This document shows, one piece after another, positions 1-10,038 of a stretch of 64,000 nt of DNA. The DNA is from UBA8437 sp963582065 (lineage in GTDB: Bacteria > Planctomycetota > Planctomycetia > Planctomycetales > Planctomycetaceae). The notes beneath the pieces are model-generated. The model searched no databases. It had not been told where the DNA came from and was given only the letters and a program-made list of their open reading frames with translations. The stretch lies in assembly GCA_963582065.1 (NCBI GenBank), contig CAUZRQ010000009.1, forward strand, positions 1 through 64,000. Direction: 5' to 3'. How positions within the stretch are numbered: position 1 is the first letter of the stretch; each line of letters opens with the position of its first letter. Both the position numbers and the translations under genes were made by a program.

Positions 1-2
1 AT

Positions 3-763
<761 letters not shown>

Positions 764-767
<4 letters not shown>

Positions 768-1387
768 CCCCGCAACATGCCCACCAGCCCGGGCAACAAC
801 CTGGCGAAGGCCCGGGCCCGGTGGCTGAGATGCCGCTTGACCACCGGCGACAACTCGCCAAACGTGCGGTGGTATTCGCGTAACAGGAAGTGTGGGTCGT
901 AACCGAACCCGTTTTCGCCCCGAGCCTCCTCGACGATCCGGCCCCGGCAGGTCGCTTCGACACTCAACCGCACCTCGCCTTGCGGATCCGACACCGCGAC
1001 GTGGCAGACGTAGTGAGCCCCCCGCCGCTGGTCGGGAACACCCCCAAGCCGCTCGATCAACAGACGGTTGTTCGATTCGTCGGTCGCATTCTCACCGCTG
1101 AAACGGGCCGAGAAGATCCCGGGGCCGCCCTCCAAGGCGTCAACACACAAACCACTGTCCTCGCCCAGGGTCCATTGACCCAGGAATTCGGCCGTCCGGG
1201 TCGCCTTCAGGGCTGCGTTCTCCCCAAAGGTCTCGCCGTCTTCGACCACCGCCGGCACACCGTCGAATTCGCCGACACTCCGGACGCTCACTCCGTGAGG
1301 GGCCAGCAACCCCGCGATCTCACTCAACTTCTTCGCGTTGCGACTGGCAATCACCAGCAGGGGTGTGGTCACGCCCGCAACCCTCAC
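764..1387 (-). CDS. rdgB: RdgB/HAM1 non-canonical purine NTP pyrophosphatase
   Basis: Hydrolyses ITP, dITP and XTP to the monophosphate and pyrophosphate, cleaning deaminated purines from the nucleotide pool. The 207 residues show the family hallmarks: ASRNAKKLSEI near the N-terminus (the T/SxNxxK substrate motif), EDSGLCVDALEGGPGIFSAR with the catalytic acidic residues, GFGYDPHFL, and the C-terminal SHRARA. Length is normal. The start is a GTG overlapping the upstream gene's TGA (GTGA), so it is translationally coupled as the last gene of the argB-argD-argF-rph operon. Its stop shares a CTAG with the convergent ribH-nusB frame. Confidence 0.93.
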
Positions 1388-2448
1388 TTCAACTTCACGA
1401 CCAACATCAGGCGAGGAGCCGGGTCAAACGGGAGGATCTGGTCGAGCGGATTCCGTCGAGATGAACCGGGGAAGAGGATGTACTCGGGGGTCAACGTCTT
1501 GTTTCCTGTCCACGGATCGGGTTTTTGCTTCGCCTGGAACAATTCCAGCAACAGACGAATCTGAGGATCCTCGGCCGAATTGAACTCACCAACGGTAACG
1601 ATCGATCGATACCGCTCGTGCAACACGAAGGCCCGGAACTGATCTCGCGCCAGGATATCGGCCAGTTTCGGGTTGTTGCGGGCGAGCTTGGCGAGGTAAC
1701 GGTTGTCGTTGAGAACCCGCACCAGTCGACGGGCCTTCTCGGCCGCCTGGTCCAGGCTGTCACTGACCCGGAACGACTGTTTTGCCTGCTGCAGGCTGTT
1801 TTCCTGCACCGTCTGGGAACGCCCGGTCATCGTGGCAATGATCAGGGTGTAACGACCACGGTTCCCGAACAGGGTGTGGGGTTCACCGCGATTGAGTTGG
1901 CGAACCAGATTGCTGACAGGTTTCTCACCGGCCGGCAACAGCGGATTGCGGACCAGAAAGGCCCCGCTGAACGGACTCGGACGGCCCGGCGTCTTCATGT
2001 AGGTTCCCCCGGTGATCGACACAGGATGAAACCGCTTGATGTACTTCAACGTCTTCTGGGCCCGCCAATCGCCGATGCTGTGATAGTTGCCGGCGATGAC
2101 CGAAACGGCAGAATGCTGCGGGCTCAGCGTACGACTGCCCGAGCTGCTGGCGAGATCTCCGGTAGTGCGTTCGGCCTGCGAAAAGGTGTAGGCCGGAATG
2201 CCGAGCTTGCGAAACTCGTAGACCAGCGAATCGGCTGCACTATGGGCGGTGTTTCCGTGCAGGCTGGCGACGAAGACCATCCAGGGACCATGCCGGTTGG
2301 TAATCCGGTACCGCTTGCCGCGGATCGCCTCGATACGTGACGCCAAAACCGGTCGCGGCAGATCAGTCAGGCTCAGCAGCGCAACTGCCAGACCAACAGC
2401 CAGGAATACGGGGCGGGGCCGCGACTGAAAAGAGCATGCGGGTCGCAC
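1384..2448 (-). CDS. Secreted protein of unknown function in the arg-rph-rdgB operon
   Basis: I do not recognise a family. The chosen start is a GTG at 2448, preceded by AAGGGA at 7 bases. It gives a signal peptide with a hydrophobic core (VFLAVGLAVALLSL) and a likely cleavage after LPRPVLA, so the mature protein is probably outside the cytoplasmic membrane. The rest is mixed alpha/beta: a segment GPWMVFVASLHGN followed by a helix resembles a SPOR-like or beta-alpha-beta start, and a Lys/Arg-rich helical part lies around the middle. The frame stays open to 2577, overlapping rph, but the longer start lacks a signal peptide. It is coupled to rdgB by a GTGA overlap. Confidence 0.7.
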   Translation of the reverse strand: MRPACSFQSRPRPVFLAVGLAVALLSLTDLPRPVLASRIEAIRGKRYRITNRHGPWMVFVASLHGNTAHSAADSLVYEFRKLGIPAYTFSQAERTTGDLASSSGSRTLSPQHSAVSVIAGNYHSIGDWRAQKTLKYIKRFHPVSITGGTYMKTPGRPSPFSGAFLVRNPLLPAGEKPVSNLVRQLNRGEPHTLFGNRGRYTLIIATMTGRSQTVQENSLQQAKQSFRVSDSLDQAAEKARRLVRVLNDNRYLAKLARNNPKLADILARDQFRAFVLHERYRSIVTVGEFNSAEDPQIRLLLELFQAKQKPDPWTGNKTLTPEYILFPGSSRRNPLDQILPFDPAPRLMLVVKLK

Positions 2449-2542
2449 GAGCGAGTCCCTTCGTTCCGTGCAAAATTTGACTGATCGAGAGACCGGACCG
2501 TCGGATCGGACCCAGGAGGGCGGGATGGTAACAGGAGACCGA

Positions 2543-3280
2543 TCATGCGTCCAGAGGCCATCGGTCTCCCAGGACATCCTTCTGGATGGCCGTCAATTGC
2601 ACGATTCCCGCCGTGGCCAGGTCCAGTTGCCGGTCGAGCGCGTCCCGGGCAAACGCCCGCGACTCGGCCGTCCCCTGCACTTCGACGAACTCGCCCGAAC
2701 CGGTCATCACCACGTTCAGGTCGACCTCCGCGGTGCTGTCCTCGGGATAGTCCAGGTCGAGCACCGGGTCGCCGTCGACGACTCCCACGCTGACGGCCGC
2801 CACCGAGTCGACGAAGACCTCGCCCAGCCGACCGGACAGTTCGGGAATACTGGCCACCGCATCGACCAGCGCGATGAAACCACCGGTGATCGAGAGCGTC
2901 CGCGTGCCACCGTCGGCTTCGAGAACGTCACAATCGACCGTGATGGTCCGCGACCCCAGGGCGACGAAGTCGACGGCCGCTCGCAGGCTGCGGCCGACCA
3001 GTCGCTGGATCTCGCTCGATCGACCGTCCACCTTCTGACGCTCTCGCCGCTTCCTCGGAGCCGTGCTGCCCGGCAGCATGCTGTACTCGGCGGTGACCCA
3101 GCCCGAAGGGTTTTCGGGATCATCCTTCCAGGGCGGCACGCTCTCGTCGATACTCGCCGTGCACAGCACCGTCGTCCGTCCCGCGCGGATGTAGATGCTG
3201 CCCGGAGCCGACCCGGTGAACCCGCGTGTCACATCGATCGACCGCAACTCGTCCGCCGCCCGCCCGTCGTGCCGTGCCAT
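2543..3280 (-). CDS. rph: Ribonuclease PH
   Basis: Phosphorolytic 3'-5' exoribonuclease that trims the 3' ends of tRNA precursors and structured RNAs; it works as a hexamer in the cytoplasm. The start is the ATG at 3280 giving MARHDGRAADELRSI, the usual RNase PH beginning, with GAGGTGA just upstream; the frame is open further 5' but that part is not family-like. Visible hallmarks are the R-rich N-terminus, TVLCTASIDESVPPW, the YSMLPGST segment, GRSSEIQRLVGRSLRA, DCDVLEADGGTRTLSITGG and the C-terminal VEVQGTAE. About 245 residues, normal. It follows argF by 7 bases in the same operon. Confidence 0.95.
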   Translation of the reverse strand: MARHDGRAADELRSIDVTRGFTGSAPGSIYIRAGRTTVLCTASIDESVPPWKDDPENPSGWVTAEYSMLPGSTAPRKRRERQKVDGRSSEIQRLVGRSLRAAVDFVALGSRTITVDCDVLEADGGTRTLSITGGFIALVDAVASIPELSGRLGEVFVDSVAAVSVGVVDGDPVLDLDYPEDSTAEVDLNVVMTGSGEFVEVQGTAESRAFARDALDRQLDLATAGIVQLTAIQKDVLGDRWPLDA

Positions 3281-3287
3281 GCTCACC

Positions 3288-4202
3288 TCACTCACCCAGT
3301 AACCAGAGCAACAACCCCTTGGCCAGGTGCATCCTGTTCTCGGCCTGTGCGAACACCACGCTCCGCGGCCCGTCAATCACCTCGTCGGTCACCTCCAGCC
3401 CCCGTCGGGCCGGCAGGTCGTGCATGAACCGGCACGTCTCGGGTGCCGCGGCCATCAACCGGGCGTCCACCTGGTACCCCGCAAACGCCGCCGCTCGCTC
3501 GGACTTCTCCGACTCCTGGCCCATGCTGGCCCAAACATCGGTGTAGACCACGTCGGCCTCGGCAACCGCCACCATCGGATCGGTCTCGACCACCAGGTCG
3601 CCGCCGGGAACCTCCCGGGAAAGCAAACCCAGGAAATCGTCGTCGAACTCGTAACCGACCGGGGCCGAGAGCGTCATCGACAGGCCCGCGCGGCCACAGG
3701 CGATCGCCAGTGACCTCGCGACGTTGTTGCCGTCGCCGACGAACACCAGTCGACGTCCCGCCAACTCGCCGAACGTCTCGCGGATCGTCAACAAGTCGGT
3801 CAGAGCCTGGCAGGGATGGCGGTCGTCAGAGAGCGCGTTGATGACCGGACACGATGCCAACTCGGCAAACCGCTCGATCGTCGACTGCGAAAACGTCCTC
3901 AGAACCAGCACGTCCGAGTAGCCACTGATCACCCTCGCCACGTCCTCGATTGATTCGCGACCGCCCAAGCCGGCATCGTCCGCCGAGAAGAACTGGCAGC
4001 TGCCGCCCAGTTGCGCCATCGCCGCATTGAAACTTGCCCGGGTCCTCAGCGAAGGCTTCTCGAAAATCTGCGTCAACACCCGGCCACCCAGCCGCGGCGG
4101 CCGGTCACCTACGACAGCCGCCGCCTTCAACGAAGACGCCAGGTCCAGGATCTCACCGATCTCCTCAACCGTCACCTCCAACAACGACGTCAGATGCCTC
4201 AT
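3288..4202 (-). CDS. argF: Ornithine carbamoyltransferase with Asp in place of the HCLP cysteine
   Basis: Transfers the carbamoyl group from carbamoyl phosphate to ornithine, giving citrulline in arginine synthesis. The 304-residue protein has FEKPSLRTR at 47-55 (carbamoyl-phosphate loop, usually with STRTR), HPCQ at 129-132 and VWASMGQE around 223-230 (ornithine SMG loop). The conserved HCLP near the C-terminus reads HDLP at 261-264, so the cysteine that usually contacts substrate is Asp. Everything else fits the OTCase family, but the change could alter kinetics or substrate choice, for example towards a modified ornithine. Its ATG overlaps the argD stop (ATGA). Confidence 0.92.
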   Translation of the reverse strand: MRHLTSLLEVTVEEIGEILDLASSLKAAAVVGDRPPRLGGRVLTQIFEKPSLRTRASFNAAMAQLGGSCQFFSADDAGLGGRESIEDVARVISGYSDVLVLRTFSQSTIERFAELASCPVINALSDDRHPCQALTDLLTIRETFGELAGRRLVFVGDGNNVARSLAIACGRAGLSMTLSAPVGYEFDDDFLGLLSREVPGGDLVVETDPMVAVAEADVVYTDVWASMGQESEKSERAAAFAGYQVDARLMAAAPETCRFMHDLPARRGLEVTDEVIDGPRSVVFAQAENRMHLAKGLLLWLLGE

Positions 4203-5632
4203 ATCTCGTCCTCATCCGACTCGTCCTCATCCGACTCGTCCTCATCCGACTCCAGTTCATCCGACTCCAGTTCATCCGATTCCTGCTCATCCGACTCCTG
4301 CTCATCCGATTCCAGTTCGTCCGAATCGACGTCGGCATTCGCGGTCTCGTCGTTCGTGGCATCGCCAGCCTCTTCCGACGACTCATCGATCTCGGCCAGC
4401 ACCGCTGCCGAGGCATCACTGGCCTCCGATTCGGCCGCCATTTCGACCAGCACCTCGGCGATCACGTCACAGCCTCGGTCGACCTCCGCTTCGGTGATGT
4501 TCAGCGCCGGCAACAATCTCAGCACCGTATCGTGTGTCGCATTGACCAGCACGCCCCGCTCCATGCACTTGCCGACTGCCGGGGTGGCGGGAATCGACAG
4601 GTCGACCCCGATCATCATCCCTTGGATCCTCAGTTCTCGGATGATCGGCAGTTCGACCTGCAATGCCTCAAACCGCTCGAGAAAGCGGTCGGACATGACC
4701 TGGCAGTTCTCCAGCAGGCCATCCACCTCGATTGTCTCGACGGTCGCCAGGCCCGCGGCCATCGCCAACGGGTTGCCTCCGAAAGTGCTGGCGTGCATCC
4801 CGGGCCGCAGGCTGGGAGCGAATTCCTGCTTGGCGATTACCACGCCGCAGGCGACTCCCCCGGCCAGCCCTTTCGCCACGGTCATCACGTCCGGCTGGAC
4901 GCCGAACTGCTGGTAGCCGTACCAGGTCCCGGTACGGGCCATCCCCGTCTGCACCTCGTCGAAGACCAACAGCGCCCCGCAGGCGTCGGCAATTTCTCGA
5001 AGGCCTTCCAGGAACCCCCTGGCGGGCAGGTTGACGCCCCCCTCGCCCTGGATCGGCTCGACCAGGATCGCGCAGGTCTCCGAACCGGCCACTTCACGGA
5101 CGGCATCGAGATCGTTGAACGCGACGTAGTCGAAACCGGCCATCAACGGCCCCACGCCCTCGTGGTACTTCGGCTGAGCCGTCGCGGTGGTGGCACCGAA
5201 CGTCCGACCATGGAAACCGTCATAGAAGGAAATGACACGGTATCGGCCGGTTTCGGCCCCGTGCAAACGCACCAGTTTCAACGCTCCCTCGATCGATTCG
5301 GCTCCACTGTTGCAGAAGAACGCCTGCCCGAATCCCCGGGTGCACAGCGCCTCGGCAAACTCTCCCTGCGGCTCGGTGTACCAGGTGTTGGGGATGTGAA
5401 CCAGTTGCGAGACCTGTTGCTGGACGGCAGCGACCACCCGAGGCGGGCAGTGGCCCAGGATGTTGCAGCCCCAACCGGGGAACAGGTCGAGGTACTCATT
5501 CCCCTCGGCGTCCCAGACCGACGACCCCTCTCCACGAACCAGGCTGATCGGGTAGCGACCGTAGTTGGGAATCACGTACTGCTGGAACTGCGAGATCGTC
5601 TCTTGGCTCGAGCGTTTGGCTGAACTGTCCAT
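4199..5632 (-). CDS. argD: Acetylornithine aminotransferase with a long acidic repeat tail
   Basis: PLP enzyme that makes N-acetylornithine from N-acetylglutamate semialdehyde, the step between ArgB/ArgC and ArgF. The catalytic body is standard class III aminotransferase: NSGAESIEGALKL, GFHGRTFGA, VEPIQGEGGV, LLVFDEVQTGMARTG, and the PLP lysine in TVAKGLAGG. After about 400 residues comes a non-family tail of about 75 residues that is almost all Glu, Asp and Ser. It includes eight 5-residue SDE-type repeats encoded by a 15-bp DNA repeat. The start is taken at ATG 5632 with GGAGA upstream. A GTG at 5689 overlapping the argB TGA (GTGA) would add 19 residues and is a real alternative. The stop overlaps the argF ATG. 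Confidence 0.93.
   Translation of the reverse strand: MDSSAKRSSQETISQFQQYVIPNYGRYPISLVRGEGSSVWDAEGNEYLDLFPGWGCNILGHCPPRVVAAVQQQVSQLVHIPNTWYTEPQGEFAEALCTRGFGQAFFCNSGAESIEGALKLVRLHGAETGRYRVISFYDGFHGRTFGATTATAQPKYHEGVGPLMAGFDYVAFNDLDAVREVAGSETCAILVEPIQGEGGVNLPARGFLEGLREIADACGALLVFDEVQTGMARTGTWYGYQQFGVQPDVMTVAKGLAGGVACGVVIAKQEFAPSLRPGMHASTFGGNPLAMAAGLATVETIEVDGLLENCQVMSDRFLERFEALQVELPIIRELRIQGMMIGVDLSIPATPAVGKCMERGVLVNATHDTVLRLLPALNITEAEVDRGCDVIAEVLVEMAAESEASDASAAVLAEIDESSEEAGDATNDETANADVDSDELESDEQESDEQESDELESDELESDEDESDEDESDEDEI
4206..4325. repeat. 15-bp tandem repeat, eight units, in the 3' end of argD
   Basis: Eight consecutive 15-base units occur at this position. The first three are identical (TCGTCCTCATCCGAC on the plus strand) and the others change only a few bases. 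Read on the minus strand each unit gives five residues of the SDE(D/L/Q)E type. The period is a multiple of three, so copy-number change would keep the argD frame. Confidence 0.92.
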
Positions 5633-5685
5633 CGCGTGCGTCTCCGTCTGGAATCGCCGACCCCGCCCCGGGACCGATCGGTCTG

Positions 5686-6561
5686 TCACAGGACAATCTC
5701 GGTGCCGACACCGGTGTCCGAGTAGATCTCCAACAAGACCGAATGAGCCATCCGGCCATCAACGATATGTACCTTCCGTACCCCCGCCTGCAGTGCCTCC
5801 AGGGCCGCGTCGACCTTGGGCACCATCCCACTGTCGATTGCTCCGTCGGCAACCAGGCCGCGGCATGCGGCGATGTCGAGGTGACCCAGCAGGCTGTCGG
5901 GGTCGTCGCGGTCGGCGAAGATGCCGGGCACATCGCTGAGAAACACCAGCTTCTCGGCACCCAGAATCCGGGCCACCGACGACGCCGCGGTGTCAGCGTT
6001 GACGTTGAACAGACCTCCATCGCGGCCCCGTGCGACGCTGGGCAGCACCGGGATCTGACCCTCGGCATAGGCCGACTCGATCATCCCGGTGTCCACCTCG
6101 ACGACATGCCCGACTCGACCCAGTTCCACCGCCTCGCCGTCGTCGCCCTCGAGCCTCAGGGGCTCGGCCAACAGGCAATTGGGGCCGGGCCCGGCCAGTC
6201 GCACGGCGCGACCACCCTGCCTGAAGATCTCCTCGACCAACGATCCGGCAATCTCCTCGCCCAACACTCTTGAAACAATTTCCAGCGTCGGCTCGTCGGT
6301 GTACCGCCGCCCGTCAACGAACCGTGGTTCGATTCCTGCTTCGGCCATCGCCTGGCTGATCAACTTGCCGCCGCCGTGTACCAGCACCGGCTTCATGCCA
6401 ACCGTCTCCATGAAGATCACATCGGTCAGCAGGCTTTTGACGCTCTCGGGAGCCTCCAGGGCACTTCCGCCGAGCTTGATCACGACGTACCGGTCGCGGA
6501 ACTGGCGGATCCAGCCCATCGCCTCGATCAACACGTCGGCCTTGCGGATCGCATCGTCCAC
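5686..6561 (-). CDS. argB: Acetylglutamate kinase
   Basis: Phosphorylates N-acetylglutamate, the second step of arginine synthesis, and is the first gene of this operon. The amino-acid-kinase fold is evident: VVIKLGGSAL near the N-terminus (ATP phosphate loop), VLVHGGGKLI, the FVDGRRYTDE segment with the substrate arginine, PVLPSVARG, FNVNADTAAS, and GMVPKVDAALEAL near the end. The start chosen is the GTG at 6561 (VDDAIRKADVLIEAMGW), which has GAGG 7 bases upstream and gives 291 residues, the normal size. The frame is open to 6747 but the extra part is Pro/Arg-rich and not family-like. Confidence 0.93.
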   Translation of the reverse strand: MDDAIRKADVLIEAMGWIRQFRDRYVVIKLGGSALEAPESVKSLLTDVIFMETVGMKPVLVHGGGKLISQAMAEAGIEPRFVDGRRYTDEPTLEIVSRVLGEEIAGSLVEEIFRQGGRAVRLAGPGPNCLLAEPLRLEGDDGEAVELGRVGHVVEVDTGMIESAYAEGQIPVLPSVARGRDGGLFNVNADTAASSVARILGAEKLVFLSDVPGIFADRDDPDSLLGHLDIAACRGLVADGAIDSGMVPKVDAALEALQAGVRKVHIVDGRMAHSVLLEIYSDTGVGTEIVL

Positions 6562-6981
6562 GGGGGGCCTCGAGTGCTTCCGGAACGAACCCCGACCTGG
6601 AAGACAGGGGGGGGTCTGAAGGGGGAAACGTCCAATTGTAGAGGGTGCTCCAGACGAATCAAACCGTGGCGGCTTCGCCCGATTTTCCGGCGCAATTGGC
6701 ATCTTCGGACCGGCCCGCCACACGACATGCTCGCGGCTTGGGTCCAAGCTGCAAAAAATCGCTCCGCGACCGGCATCTCCGCCACTCTCCCGCTATCGCC
6801 CCACCACGTCTCCTTCCACCACCGACTGGCACTCTCGCTACGTTCCGACCCTCCCGCACCCAGTCGCAGGATCTCGAGCTACCGGAAGGTTTCGGGTACG
6901 CGCCGCGGTCTGGATTCCCCGATACACACACCTGCCCTGATTGATTGACTTCTTCAAGAGACGCCGCCTACGGGGTTATCC
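6562..6981. other. Divergent intergenic region between argB and the 6982 gene
   Basis: 420 bases without a supportable gene. It must hold the promoter of the minus-strand arginine operon and probably one for the plus-strand gene at 6982. I see no clear sigma70 -35/-10 pair and no strong palindrome that I would call an ARG box. Short open frames here have low-complexity Arg/Pro-rich translations. Confidence 0.5.
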
Positions 6982-7464
6982 GTGAGCCACTCGCACATGC
7001 CCATCAACCACCGGATGCGGAATCTCGAGAACCGAGAACGCCGCGCTGGTGACTCCCGTCCGACGTGGCTGGTCGAACTGATCGACCAGGCGGCCGATCT
7101 CTTCGAACCCATGATGAGCGTTTCGCGGGTCGGCTTCGATTGCTGGCCGACCGAGACCGACTGGGTCGTTTACCTGTTCCTGGGTGACACCGAGATCGTC
7201 GGTGGCTGCGACGACGGGCGACTCGATCCCCTCGACTTTCGCTTCGATCTGCTCGGACTGCTCGACCTGCTCGAAAACGTCCAACAGGTCCAGTGGATGG
7301 TCTTCCCGGTCAGCGGCGACGAATCCGGCAACGACCGTTCGTTCGTCTCGATCATCGCTCACTACCAGGGTCACCCGGTCTCGCTGAGAGTGCTCTCGAT
7401 AGCTCCCGAAACGGCTGGGCCGGGACTGAAACTGTTCCCCAACGGCGACTGTCAGCCGGTCTAG
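6982..7464 (+). CDS. Conserved-looking hypothetical protein
   Basis: 160 residues, function not recognised. The body looks like a real soluble protein: an amphipathic segment around LVELIDQAADLFEPM, then alternating beta-like stretches (VSRVGFDCWPTETDWVVYLFLGDTEIVGG), an acidic Asp/Leu-rich helix, and a C-terminal strand region. There is no signal peptide or membrane segment. The GTG at 6982 is the first start; ATGs at 6997 and 7015 are alternatives. It stands alone between the divergent argB promoter region and an exported beta-helix gene. Confidence 0.6.
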   Translation: MSHSHMPINHRMRNLENRERRAGDSRPTWLVELIDQAADLFEPMMSVSRVGFDCWPTETDWVVYLFLGDTEIVGGCDDGRLDPLDFRFDLLGLLDLLENVQQVQWMVFPVSGDESGNDRSFVSIIAHYQGHPVSLRVLSIAPETAGPGLKLFPNGDCQPV

Positions 7465-7567
7465 CGCCGCCACCGCCACGGTCCCGACTGCTTGACCCTT
7501 TCTGAAGACCCTCGTAGGCTGCCAACCACCTCACTCAACCGGTTGGAAATAGCTCGAGGATCTTCCG

Positions 7568-8830
7568 ATGAATCGCTGCCTGCACCAATTGCCGCTGATG
7601 GGATTTGCCCGCCTGGTCGCCGTGGTCACCGTTTCGAGCCTGGTCGCCGTACTGCTGGCCCCGTTGGCCGCCGGCCCCTCTCCCACGGGCACCCTGCCGG
7701 GGGCGCGTCCCGAGATCGACGCCGGACACTACCCAACGCTGCAGGCGGCCCTCGATGCGATCCCCCCCGAAGGAGGCATCGTCCGGTTGCCGCCGGGACA
7801 CTTCGAAATCACCAAGCCGCTGGTCCTCTCCCGGTCGGACGTCACGCTCATCGGAGCCGGCACCGCCACGCATATCCACAACGCCAACATGCAGGGAAAA
7901 CCGGCCCTGGTCATTCAGCATCCCGACGGCGAAAAGGTCAAGAGTGCCGATCGGCTGTGGCGGGTGCGGCTGGCCGACTTCAGGCTGACCGGAACGGCCA
8001 AGAGCGGCCACGGCGTGGTGGCCGTCTGGATCAACGAGTTGTTCGTCCACGGCCTGAGCGTCAGCGAACACGGTGGTGACGGTCTGAGACTGGATCACTG
8101 CTACGAGGACCCCCGGATCAGCGACAGCCTGATCACCTACAACAAGCAGATCGGACTCAACCTGATCGGCTGCCACGACATCATCGTTTCCAGCAACCAG
8201 TTCGAAGAGAACAACGACGCGTTGAGCTGCACCGACGGCTTCAATCTCTGCATGACCGGCAACTGCCTCGACGATCACCTCCGCCACGGCGTGATCATCG
8301 AGAACACCTACGGCTCGGTCGTCTCGGGAAACATGATCGAGGAGTGCCAGGGATTCGCGGTGATTCTCGACCGAGACTGCTACGGCAATACGATCTCGTC
8401 CAACGTCATTGCCCACAACGGTGGCGGCATCGATCTCCGCGACGCCCACGGGTGTACGGTCAGCGCCAACACGCTGACCATCATGAAGACGCACGCCGTG
8501 CGGGTGGGACCGGGCAGCGGACGGATCACCATCACCGGCAACAACTTCTCCAACAGCTACATCGGCGAAGGCGGCATCAAGCGAAGGAAGAACGACGAGG
8601 CCGCCGCCGGACTGACCCTGGAAGGCACCCGCGACGTCACCGTCAGCGGAAACCTCTTTTCCAGTGTTCGGCCCAAGGCCGTCGCACTGAACGGCCAGCC
8701 CAGCCACCACGTGCTCTTCGGAGACAACGTGCTGGTCGATGTCTCCAGCGACCACGCAAAGATCAAGACCACCGGCACGTTGGTGGTGGCTCCCGCCGCC
8801 ACTCCACCCGAACAGCCACCTCGACCCTGA
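7568..8830 (+). CDS. Exported right-handed parallel beta-helix protein
   Basis: 420 residues. The start ATG has GAGGA 7 bases upstream. An N-terminal hydrophobic stretch (about residues 13-35) acts as signal peptide or anchor. Then comes the opening typical of pectate-lyase-like helices (YPTLQAALDAIPPEGGIVRL, with LPPGHFEITKPLVL), followed by many short repeated coils with Asn ladders such as NLIGCHDIIVSSNQF, YGSVVSGNMIEEC and YGNTISSNVIAHN. The tail is proline-rich. Families with this fold include polysaccharide lyases, epimerases and surface proteins; the sequence alone does not decide which. It precedes tadA closely, but the functions are unrelated. Confidence 0.85.
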   Translation: MNRCLHQLPLMGFARLVAVVTVSSLVAVLLAPLAAGPSPTGTLPGARPEIDAGHYPTLQAALDAIPPEGGIVRLPPGHFEITKPLVLSRSDVTLIGAGTATHIHNANMQGKPALVIQHPDGEKVKSADRLWRVRLADFRLTGTAKSGHGVVAVWINELFVHGLSVSEHGGDGLRLDHCYEDPRISDSLITYNKQIGLNLIGCHDIIVSSNQFEENNDALSCTDGFNLCMTGNCLDDHLRHGVIIENTYGSVVSGNMIEECQGFAVILDRDCYGNTISSNVIAHNGGGIDLRDAHGCTVSANTLTIMKTHAVRVGPGSGRITITGNNFSNSYIGEGGIKRRKNDEAAAGLTLEGTRDVTVSGNLFSSVRPKAVALNGQPSHHVLFGDNVLVDVSSDHAKIKTTGTLVVAPAATPPEQPPRP

Positions 8831-8870
8831 TCTCCACTCCCACCGCATCCACATCCCGGTCAGCAACCAC

Positions 8871-9365
8871 ATGCCAACCAATTTTGAACGCAACATGCTG
8901 CAGCCCCACGATTACTGGATGAGACTGGCTCTCGCCCAGGCCCGGACCGCGTTCGAGAAAGACGAGGTGCCGGTGGGGGCGGTGGTGGTTCACCAGGACA
9001 AGGAGGTGATCGCCGAGGCGTACAACCAGCGGGAGACGCTCAACGACCCGACGGCTCATGCCGAGATGATCGCGATCACCCAGGCGGCCAAGTCCCTGGG
9101 CAGTTGGCGACTGACCGACTGCACGCTCTACGTCACGCTCGAGCCCTGCCCGATGTGCGCCGGGGCCATCGTCCAGGCACGCCTGCCGACGGTGATCTTC
9201 GGGGCCGCCGATCCCAAGGCCGGCGGCTGCCAGTCGCTGTACGCCATCCCCAACGACGAACGACTCAACCACCGGGCGATCGTCATCGGCGGCGTGCTCG
9301 AACACGAATCCTCCGCGATCCTCAGCGAGTTCTTCCAGAACCAGCGGAACTTGGGAAAGAAGTAA
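8871..9365 (+). CDS. tadA: tRNA-specific adenosine deaminase
   Basis: Converts adenosine 34 to inosine in tRNA-Arg(ACG), so that one tRNA can read several codons. The deaminase signature is complete: TAHAEMIAI (zinc His and the catalytic Glu) and EPCPMCAGAI (two zinc cysteines), with VPVGAVVV before and GGVLEHESSAIL near the C-terminus. Length (about 164 residues) is normal. The ATG at 8871 is used; an ATG at 8895 is equally possible, and neither has a strong Shine-Dalgarno. The frame is open upstream into the beta-helix gene, but that part is not TadA-like. Confidence 0.93.
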   Translation: MPTNFERNMLQPHDYWMRLALAQARTAFEKDEVPVGAVVVHQDKEVIAEAYNQRETLNDPTAHAEMIAITQAAKSLGSWRLTDCTLYVTLEPCPMCAGAIVQARLPTVIFGAADPKAGGCQSLYAIPNDERLNHRAIVIGGVLEHESSAILSEFFQNQRNLGKK

Positions 9366-9431
9366 GGCCTTCCCGGCTGAGCGTCACAAGTTCCCGCCAT
9401 CGGGGGGCGCTGTTAGAGTGGATCACTCGCC

Positions 9432-10031
<600 letters not shown>

Positions 10032-10038
10032 ACATCCC

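Noticed and set aside
5633..5689. 19-residue extension of ArgD to a GTG overlapping the argB stop
   Set aside because: The ATG at 5632 has a Shine-Dalgarno and gives the family start; the extension remains possible, so it is noted in the argD entry rather than annotated.
6562..6981. ArgR operator upstream of argB
   Set aside because: No convincing ARG-box palindrome could be seen by eye.
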